Part shown: positions 32,304 through 37,582 of the stretch, piece by piece | Layout of the letters: every line of letters begins with the position of its first letter | Numbering within the stretch: the stretch's first letter is position 1 | Source: CAWBRT01 sp050015355 | GTDB taxonomy: Bacteria; Acidobacteriota; Terriglobia; Terriglobales; Acidobacteriaceae | Direction: 5' to 3' | DNA: 37,582 nucleotides | Assembly (NCBI GenBank): GCA_050015355.1 | Contig: JBEKBO010000072.1 | Location: 1 to 37,582, forward strand | The notes under the pieces: generated by a model | Databases searched by the model: none | Told to the model about the DNA's origin: nothing | Seen by the model: the letters and a program-made list of their open reading frames with translations, nothing else | Made by a program: the position numbers and the translations under genes

Positions 32304-33878
32304 ATGAAAACTAATCGTTATGCTTCGACACTGGTGATCCTGGTTACGCTGGCTTTGGGGATACTTATCGGCACGGTTGTCGCCACAGGCGTAAAGGGCA
32401 AGACCGTCGATTCGACCGACGCCAGCCCACTACAGGTCACCAACATCAATCCACAGGCGTTGTCGAACGCTTTCACCCAGGTGGCAAAGCAGATCGAGCC
32501 CGCCGTGGTCAACATCAGCACTGAATCGACGGTCAAGAACCCACACCGCCGCTTCCGCCGCGGCGTGCCGCCAGGCGATGACAATCAGGACAACGGACAG
32601 AGCGGCGAGGAGAATCCTTTCCAGGACTTCTTTGACCGCTTCTTTGGCGGACAGAATCCCAATACTCCGCCCGAGGGGATGCGTCAGCGTTCGCTGGGTT
32701 CGGGCGTGATTGTCGATCCGCATGGCTACATCGTCACCAACTTCCACGTGGTCGACAAGGCCGACCGCATTCGCGTCAACCTGATGGGCGATCCGCCGTC
32801 GGTGAGCTACAACGCCAAGGTCATCGGGACCGACCGTGAAACCGATCTCGCGGTCCTCAAGATCGATGTCGGCCGTAGCCTGCCGGCAGCAAAATTCGGG
32901 AGCTCCCAGCAGTCGCAGGTTGGCGAATGGGTACTTGCCGTCGGCAGTCCGTTCGGCTTGAACCAGACGGTAACGGCGGGCATCATCTCCGCCATCGGCC
33001 GCAACAATATCGTGCCGCAGCGGCAGTTCCAATCGTTCATACAGACCGATGCCGCCATCAACCCCGGCAACTCGGGGGGGCCGCTGGTGAACATGGCCGG
33101 GCAGGTGATTGGCATCAACACCGCCATTTACACGGAATCTTCGGGTTACCAGGGCGTAGGCTTCGCCATGCCTTCCGATACGGTGGTCAAGGTCTACAAG
33201 GATTTGGTCGGATCGGAGCACAAGGTAGTTCGCGGTTCCATTGGCGTCATGTTCAACGCCATGCCTGACCCGGCGGTTGCCCGCGTCTATGGCGTCAACG
33301 GCGGCGTTACCATCAGCGACGTCGAACCCAGAGGTCCGGCGGGTCAAGCCGGTCTGCAGTCCGGGGATACGATCATCGCCGTCGAAGGCCAGCCGGTGAA
33401 GACGGGCGACGATCTGGTGAACGACATCTCGAACCGCAAACCTGGAGCCAAAGTGCGCCTGACAGTCGTCCGCGGCGGCAGCAAGCAGGATTTTACGGTA
33501 ACCATCGCCGATCGCGAAAAGCTGTTTGGACGGCAACTCGGCCTGACCGAAGACCAGGGTGAAGCCGAGCAGCCAAAGGAAAGCAAACTCGGCGTGAGCG
33601 TGCGCACAATCCCGCCGGAAATCGCTCAACGCATGAATCTGCCGAAGGGCGAAGGAGTTATGGTTCAGGAGGTTAAGCCGGGAGGCTTTGCCGACAGCAT
33701 CAACCTGAGCCGGGGCGACGTGATTTTGCAGATTAATCGCCAGCCGATCACCGATGAAAAGAGCTTCGACAAGGTGCAGTCGACGTTGAAGTCCGGCCAG
33801 GATGTGGTGTTCCTGGTTCGTCCGAATGGACAGGGTCGGAACGGCTCCAATGTCTTTGTGGCTGGTACTCTACCGTAA
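32304..33878 (+). CDS. HtrA/Do-type periplasmic serine protease
   Basis: A 524-residue DegP/DegQ-like protease-chaperone. An N-terminal hydrophobic segment (TLVILVTLALGILIGTVVATG) anchors or exports it. The catalytic triad is His148 (IVTNFHVVD), Asp181 (DRETDLAVLKID) and Ser257 (NPGNSGGPL). Two PDZ domains follow, at about residues 280-395 and 425-515, the second starting LGVSVRTIPPEIAQRMNLP. Substrates are misfolded envelope proteins. ATG 32304 has a GGAGG 14 bases upstream, rather far away. A 38-base hairpin lies 24 bases after the stop. Confidence 0.93.
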   Translation: MKTNRYASTLVILVTLALGILIGTVVATGVKGKTVDSTDASPLQVTNINPQALSNAFTQVAKQIEPAVVNISTESTVKNPHRRFRRGVPPGDDNQDNGQSGEENPFQDFFDRFFGGQNPNTPPEGMRQRSLGSGVIVDPHGYIVTNFHVVDKADRIRVNLMGDPPSVSYNAKVIGTDRETDLAVLKIDVGRSLPAAKFGSSQQSQVGEWVLAVGSPFGLNQTVTAGIISAIGRNNIVPQRQFQSFIQTDAAINPGNSGGPLVNMAGQVIGINTAIYTESSGYQGVGFAMPSDTVVKVYKDLVGSEHKVVRGSIGVMFNAMPDPAVARVYGVNGGVTISDVEPRGPAGQAGLQSGDTIIAVEGQPVKTGDDLVNDISNRKPGAKVRLTVVRGGSKQDFTVTIADREKLFGRQLGLTEDQGEAEQPKESKLGVSVRTIPPEIAQRMNLPKGEGVMVQEVKPGGFADSINLSRGDVILQINRQPITDEKSFDKVQSTLKSGQDVVFLVRPNGQGRNGSNVFVAGTLP

Positions 33879-33902
33879 CCTGCGGTCACTCATCTTGCGA
33901 CT

Positions 33903-33940
33903 GGTACCGAAGCATCTAATATGGCATGATGTTCGGTACC
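33903..33940. repeat. Strong hairpin after the HtrA-type gene
   Basis: GGTACCGAAGCATC pairs with GATGTTCGGTACC with one bulged base. There is no T-run, so it is more likely a repeat-family end or an mRNA 3'-end stabiliser than a classical terminator. Confidence 0.5.
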
Positions 33941-34030
33941 GGCCGCGGATGTACGCCGGAAGGCTCCGACATCCTAGTTATGCTATGACCCGCTCCTGGT
34001 TTTGGCCAACCGAGAGTGGGTGTTGTCGTT

Positions 34031-34063
34031 ACCCCAACAAATGCCAAGCGTTTGCCGGGGACC
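34031..34063. repeat. Type B hairpin repeat
   Basis: ACCCCAACAAATGC / GCGTTTGCCGGGGACC. It lies 32 bases before the start chosen for the peptidoglycan-binding protein; reading the gene from further upstream would translate this repeat. Confidence 0.65.
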
Positions 34064-34094
34064 TCTATACGATTTTTTGTCGCTGAGGTGTTAT

Positions 34095-34631
34095 TTGCGT
34101 TCGGATGCATCTTTTTCATGGGCGGCCTTTGTTTTAGCGGTTTGCTCGATTCTTTTCTTGGCGAGCGCCGCCGCCGCCGAGGCCAGCCGTGAGAGCGGCG
34201 CGCCACAGTTTTCGGGACATCCCGGACGCCAGCATAACCACACTTCCGTCGAGCTTGCAAAAGTGCGCCACGCGGCTAGCTCCGCCAAGAGCCACGTGCG
34301 CACCGCCGCCGCAAAAGGCAAACGCGCTGCACGCGGGGTCCATGGACAACAGGTCATCAGCTCCGAGCGGGCTGGGCAAATTCAGTCCGCGCTCATTCGT
34401 GAGCATCGTCTCGATGGCGAAGCAACCGGCGTTTGGGACCAGCGCACAAAAGATGCGATGATCCGCTATCAGGCGGAAAACGGCTGGCAAACTAAGATCA
34501 CCCCTGATTCGCGCGCTCTTATCAAACTCGGCCTCGGCCCCCGGCACGAAGGATTGCTGAACCCAGACAGCGCGGCGCTCGCTTCCCCACATGAGCTCGG
34601 CGCGGAACGGGAAATCCCCGGCGGACACTAG
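34095..34631 (+). CDS. Exported peptidoglycan-binding-domain protein
   Basis: A 178-residue exported protein. From TTG 34095 it begins with a short signal peptide (WAAFVLAVCSILFLASAAAAEA), then a basic His/Ala/Lys-rich linker, then a PG_binding_1-type domain: SERAGQIQSALIREHRLDGEATGVWDQRTKDAMIRYQAENGW. It probably binds cell-wall glycan in the periplasm. TTG 34095 was chosen because GAGGTG lies 4 bases upstream and because an earlier in-frame TTG at 34002 would include a type B repeat and disrupt the signal peptide. Confidence 0.75.
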   Translation: MRSDASFSWAAFVLAVCSILFLASAAAAEASRESGAPQFSGHPGRQHNHTSVELAKVRHAASSAKSHVRTAAAKGKRAARGVHGQQVISSERAGQIQSALIREHRLDGEATGVWDQRTKDAMIRYQAENGWQTKITPDSRALIKLGLGPRHEGLLNPDSAALASPHELGAEREIPGGH

Positions 34632-34675
34632 AGGGCCGCGCATCAACGACATCAGACGGCCCCTGAATTCAACAG

Positions 34676-35224
34676 CTACCGGCTAGCGTGTTCGCTGCCA
34701 CCGTGCGATTCGCCACCGCCGCCGTGAGAGCCGCCACCACGCGCCACTGTGGCATGTGAGGCACCATGAGACGCGCCACCACGTGCTGCCGCGGCATGGG
34801 AGCGAGAGGCATTACCGTGGGGTCCGCTACTGCGGCTAGCGCGTACTGCCGATGGGCGACGTGCACCGGCGTATCCACGTCCACCGGCGTTTCCACGGCC
34901 ACCGACGTACCTACCTCCTCTACTACCGCTGAAGCGATGATCGCCCCAGCCGTGGCTATAGCCCCAGTTCGACCATGGGCCTATGCCCAGGAAGATGCCG
35001 TTATAGAAATAGCCCGGCCCATAAAAGCCACTGGGCGCGCAGGCGTACGGTGAATAGCTGTAGTAGCCGTAGGAACAGACGGGCGGATTTATGCTGATGA
35101 CAACTTCTGCGCTAACCTTTGGCGCCAAGACCAAGACAGCGAGCAAGGTTGTTGTGCCAGCCAGAAGTAGACTGCGCATTGCGAACTTGTGAGCCCATAG
35201 AGCCACGCTCTTGACTTGCAACAT
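34676..35224 (-). CDS. Exported Gly/Ser/His-rich low-complexity protein
   Basis: A 182-residue protein with a signal peptide (RSLLLAGTTTLLAVLVLAPKVSA) followed by a Tyr/Pro/Cys-bearing segment (INPPVCSYGYYSYSPYACAPSGFYGPGYFYNG) and a C-terminal half of Gly, Ser, His, Arg and Ala repeats (GGRG, SRSHAAAARGGASHG). Such proteins coat surfaces or bind metals; no enzyme motif is seen. The ATG at 35224 has GGGGGA upstream; an internal ATG at 35179 gives a shorter signal peptide. It is convergent with the peptidoglycan-binding gene, 44 bases away. Confidence 0.7.
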   Translation of the reverse strand: MLQVKSVALWAHKFAMRSLLLAGTTTLLAVLVLAPKVSAEVVISINPPVCSYGYYSYSPYACAPSGFYGPGYFYNGIFLGIGPWSNWGYSHGWGDHRFSGSRGGRYVGGRGNAGGRGYAGARRPSAVRASRSSGPHGNASRSHAAAARGGASHGASHATVARGGGSHGGGGESHGGSEHASR

Positions 35225-35395
35225 TGTGTTATTCCCCCGGAATTTCCGCTTTCGATCGGAAGCTATACGATCTCGAGTATCAGCTCATGGCTCATAGATA
35301 GCTGGTCAACATTGACCGTCGTCCGCAGGATTCGTATTTCCACAGTAAGTGCGTCTCGGCACGCTCATCCGTAAGAGTTCGAGATTTGCAATGGG

Positions 35396-35421
35396 AAAGG
35401 GCCGCTTGCGCGGCCCTTTTT
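35396..35421 (+). terminator. Intrinsic terminator
   Basis: AAAGGGCCGC, loop TTGC, GCGGCCCTTT, then more T. This is a 10-bp stem with a T-run on the plus strand. On the minus strand it could also end the phosphoesterase transcript, though the T-run there is shorter. Confidence 0.75.
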
Positions 35422-35472
35422 GAGTTTGCTTTCCGCACCTAACTGGCCGTGGAAAACAGGTTTCAGGTGCCT

Positions 35473-35600
35473 GTAGAGCAATTCCATAGTCGGTATACCC
35501 CTGTATATCACCGCCGGGCTGGATGTCACCCCGGCAAACGCTAAAGGCAGCGCTTGCCGGGGACCCCGATACGTCCGGCTCCTTGGCGGGGTATACCTAC
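35473..35600. repeat. Composite nested palindrome with a B core
   Basis: From outside in: GGTATACCCC / GGGGTATACC, CCGCCGGGCTGGA / TCCGGCTCCTTGGCGG (imperfect), then B at 35527-35569 with CGGCAAACGC / GCGCTTGCCGG. The left border starts TAGAGCAATTCC, as do the composites at 8060 and 9964. It ends 12 bases from the stop codon of the phosphoesterase. Confidence 0.65.
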
Positions 35601-35611
35601 CGCGAATCTGG

Positions 35612-37084
35612 TCAATTCGCGGTCACCGTCAAGGAGGTGGAGTGCTGAATGGCGCCCGCCGATGCGTTTACCGTGATGGTATAGCTGCTGCCGCTCACCG
35701 CAGGGGAGGTTTGCGCGGCGGAGGTGGTCGTGGCGGACTTGCCGGCGCCAGAACCGCCGCCGCAGCCGATGCTCACCGCACCGAGTGCGAGGACGAGCAA
35801 CAGCACTACCCAGAAGGCGGTCTTCTTTTTCGCTTTGCCGCCAACGGCCAGTGATCCGGCGGCGAGGGCGAAGAAGGGCAGGGTGAACGCAAACAGCGGC
35901 TTGGTTTGGCGTGCCGGAGTCGACGAAGCGGCGGACGTGGGCATGTTGATCGTCAAGGTGACGCTCGCCATCCCGCTGGACGGCGTTACCGTTTGAGGCG
36001 AAAACGAGCAGGTGGCGCCGGCCGGCAAGCCGGAGCAGCTCAGGGTTACCGCGCTGTTAAAGCCGTTTTCCGGGGTGATGGCGATTTGCGAACTGCCAGT
36101 CCCGGACGAGCTGAGAGTGACGTTCTGGGCGGGTGCGGTCAGCGTAAAGTCCGGCGATCCGTTGCCGGCGGAGCCGCCACCGCTGGCGGTAGGCACGAAG
36201 AAGTCGGCCATGTCGGCGGCAGTGGCAATCGCGCCCGGGAACCCCGTGCTGCTCAGACCCAGCGCCTCGAAGATGGTCCGTCCCAGGTTCTGGTGCTGAT
36301 AGAGAATGGTCGATTGGTATCCGGGCTTCACGTTGGGGCCGACCAGCACCACGGATATATGTCCGCCGCCATGGGTAGAGTCGCTGGTTGCCGCCTCGTC
36401 AAAGGCGATGATCAGCAAGCCATCTCCGCCCGGCTGGAAGGCTGGGCTGGCGAGCAGGGGCGCGAGGTTGGTCTGCAGAAAGGCGTCTGCCTGTGCCGGG
36501 GTGCCGTCGTGCGCATCGTGCAATCCGTCGGGAACGATGTAAGTCAAGTTGGGCAAGTTGTTGGCGGCCAGGTCGGTGGCGAACTGCGTGAAAGGCACGA
36601 GATTGGCCGCCTCGCCGGTGCTGTTTCTTACGTCGGAGAAGTAGGCAAACGGGTTGTGGCGAATGTAGTACGTTCCGTTGCTGCCGCTAGCGGCAATGTT
36701 GCCGCCCGTGTAACCCACGGAAGGAAGCGACTGGGCATAAGATTTCCAGGTTTTGCCGGCTGTCATCATGTGACGGACGATATTGTCCGCGCTGACCGTC
36801 GCGGTGAACGAGTCATTATCATTGGCGGGGTTAGTGCCGGTGGTGATCATGAAGTAGTTGTCGATCGAGGGATGGTAGTTGCCGTAATAGTTGGCCGCCA
36901 GACCATACTGCGTCGCCAGGCTGTTCAAGTAGTGCCAAACCGAGCCGCTTCCGATTACGCTGCTGGCGCTCTCGTTCTCTTCCATAACCAAAACCACATG
37001 ATTGCTTGCTGGGACCTGCGCAAAAGTTGCGGTAACCAACAAGACAACGGCTGCCAGCGTCGCGAAGGTCGTTAGTTTTTTCAC
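35612..37084 (-). CDS. Secreted phosphoesterase (PF04185-like) with C-terminal anchor
   Basis: A 490-residue exported protein: a signal peptide (TTFATLAAVVLLVTATFAQ), then a phosphoesterase/acid-phosphatase-type domain with VVLVMEENESASS, NYYGNYHPSIDNYFMITTG and IIAFDEAATSDSTHGGGHISVVLVGPNVKPG. After residue 300 comes an Ig-like domain (FTLTAPAQNVTLSSSGT...VTLTINMP), and then two hydrophobic stretches and a Cys/Gly/Ser-rich tail before a short closing strand, a layout I associate with acidobacterial surface proteins. GTG 37084 was chosen for GGAG 8 bases upstream; GTG 37090 is too close to it. The substrate is unknown. Confidence 0.85.
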   Translation of the reverse strand: MKKLTTFATLAAVVLLVTATFAQVPASNHVVLVMEENESASSVIGSGSVWHYLNSLATQYGLAANYYGNYHPSIDNYFMITTGTNPANDNDSFTATVSADNIVRHMMTAGKTWKSYAQSLPSVGYTGGNIAASGSNGTYYIRHNPFAYFSDVRNSTGEAANLVPFTQFATDLAANNLPNLTYIVPDGLHDAHDGTPAQADAFLQTNLAPLLASPAFQPGGDGLLIIAFDEAATSDSTHGGGHISVVLVGPNVKPGYQSTILYQHQNLGRTIFEALGLSSTGFPGAIATAADMADFFVPTASGGGSAGNGSPDFTLTAPAQNVTLSSSGTGSSQIAITPENGFNSAVTLSCSGLPAGATCSFSPQTVTPSSGMASVTLTINMPTSAASSTPARQTKPLFAFTLPFFALAAGSLAVGGKAKKKTAFWVVLLLVLALGAVSIGCGGGSGAGKSATTTSAAQTSPAVSGSSYTITVNASAGAIQHSTSLTVTAN

Positions 37085-37091
37085 TGCCACA

Positions 37092-37123
37092 TCTCCGGGA
37101 GTGGAAACTCCAATGTCCGGAGA
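37092..37123 (-). promoter_or_regulatory. Hairpin sequestering the phosphoesterase ribosome-binding site
   Basis: On the minus-strand mRNA, TCTCCG (37123-37118) can pair with CGGAGA (37097-37092), which includes the GGAG chosen as ribosome-binding site. An inner GGAGT-TTCC-ACTCC hairpin fills the loop. The structure ends 8 bases before the GTG. It could keep translation low until opened. Confidence 0.4.
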
Positions 37124-37181
37124 CTACGAGCGCGCGGCGGGTGAGAGAATGAGGCGCTGTTAGTATTCGCGCGGCTGAACT

Positions 37182-37213
37182 TACCTAGTTTTTCAGCCGC
37201 GAAATACCTAGTT
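37182..37213 (-). promoter_or_regulatory. Two direct repeats AACTAGGTA, 23 bases apart
   Basis: On the minus strand AACTAGGTA occurs at 37213-37205 and 37190-37182, a spacing of about two helical turns, about 100 bases before the phosphoesterase gene. The second lies in the loop of a GCGGCTGAA / TTCAGCCGC inverted repeat. This fits binding of a dimeric activator. Confidence 0.4.
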
Positions 37214-37582
37214 AATTCCTAAGGTGCTGCCCGTTTAACGCGAAGCCGCTAAGGCTAAGCGGTTTGCGGGCAAGCAGAGTTTCCGCCTTGAAAATAAACG
37301 ACCAGAGATGATGCTGATGTAAAAAGCCCGGGGCAGAGTTCCGCAATGCTCGACTAAGGTGCTTGGTGGAATCGAGGTTCCGACGCTGCTTAAATGCGGC
37401 TACACAGCCGCAATCGAATAGGCTCTTTTGCTGAGGAGCAGAAAACAACCCCACGTTAGCCTCCCTAATCCGTCGATAAGCTAACGAACAGGCGGGGGCA
37501 AGGGTGGTTTTGGAAACTCAGTTGATTCTAGCCGACCAATGCGGCCCCAGCGGAGGTGGTAAACCTCGACTGAAGCCACGTC
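37214..37582. other. Right-hand end with no clear gene
   Basis: No convincing coding region. A degenerate A element at 37449-37497 keeps CCCCACGTTAGCC and a GCTAACG mirror but lacks the usual right end. An 80-codon minus-strand reading frame here has no family likeness. Confidence 0.4.

Larger units (their letters stand above)
35225..35611. other. Intergenic region: possible small RNA, terminator, composite repeat
   Basis: The first 170 bases are not repeat-like and contain GGTCAACATTGACC (35304-35317), a 14-bp inverted repeat that may be an operator. They end in a strong terminator on the plus strand (35396-35421) with no plus-strand gene before it. The rest is the composite palindrome at 35473-35600. 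Confidence 0.4.

Noticed and set aside
33903..33940. Intrinsic terminator of the HtrA-type gene
   Set aside because: The stem is strong but has no following T-run, so it was listed as a hairpin only.
34002..34094. Earlier TTG start for the peptidoglycan-binding protein
   Set aside because: It would translate a type B repeat and put a long polar stretch before the signal peptide, while TTG 34095 has a good ribosome-binding site.
37212..37454. 80-codon minus-strand gene at the right end
   Set aside because: No ribosome-binding site or family likeness, and it lies across a repeat remnant.

Overview
The window is about 37.6 kb of GC-rich bacterial chromosome. It most resembles an acidobacterium, probably class Terriglobia. 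This is inferred from several things together: a lone NtrY/NtrX pair, many Tat-exported oxidoreductase-like proteins, a secreted phosphoesterase with a C-terminal hydrophobic anchor ending in a Cys/Gly/Ser-rich tail, and very many short hairpin repeats between genes. No rRNA, tRNA or CRISPR array was found.

Layout. (1) 0.08-3.0 kb: a perfect 12-bp terminator hairpin, then an RraA-like aldolase-fold protein, a sodium:solute symporter and an AhpD-like protein, which look like a small uptake/catabolic group. (2) 3.5-7.7 kb: a tight four-gene operon of membrane polyferredoxin, lipoprotein and two exported DUF362 proteins, a predicted envelope redox system. A small hypothetical gene follows on the other strand. 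(3) 8.4-11.6 kb: a Tat-exported MmgE/PrpD protein and a LarA-type nickel racemase homologue. (4) 11.9-15.7 kb: the NtrY kinase and NtrX regulator, both with -10 boxes placed for leaderless transcripts; NtrX has GAFPGA in place of GAFTGA. (5) 16.2-18.2 kb: a TonB-dependent receptor whose N-terminus is built from repeat DNA. (6) 18.7-25.0 kb, minus strand: Era, a 766-residue protein with a class III cyclase-like domain, a redoxin, and MutY, whose N-terminus also comes from a repeat. (7) 25.3-29.6 kb: a membrane glycosyltransferase, an IS481-type remnant joined to a 3' fragment of a LeuA-like gene, and an M20 peptidase. (8) 29.6-31.1 kb: a 1.43-kb element with 14-bp perfect terminal inverted repeats and an 8-bp target duplication. 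It has no transposase and carries three low-GC genes, the last HicA-like. (9) 31.2-37.1 kb: an EamA transporter, an HtrA-type protease, a peptidoglycan-binding protein, a Gly/Ser/His-rich exported protein and a secreted phosphoesterase with a possible self-sequestered ribosome-binding site.

The most unusual feature is the repeat landscape. At least two families of 35-45 bp hairpin elements (called A and B here) occur in nearly every gap. Their outer ends are conserved and their inner stems vary in a paired way. They are nested inside one another: B in the loop of A several times, A inside B once, two Bs inside one A once. Larger composite palindromes (8.06-8.39, 9.96-10.19, 35.47-35.60 kb) have B at their core. 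In two genes (TonB receptor, mutY) the repeats have become part of the coding sequence. These nested repeats and the toxin-bearing cassette are the strongest candidates for something undescribed.
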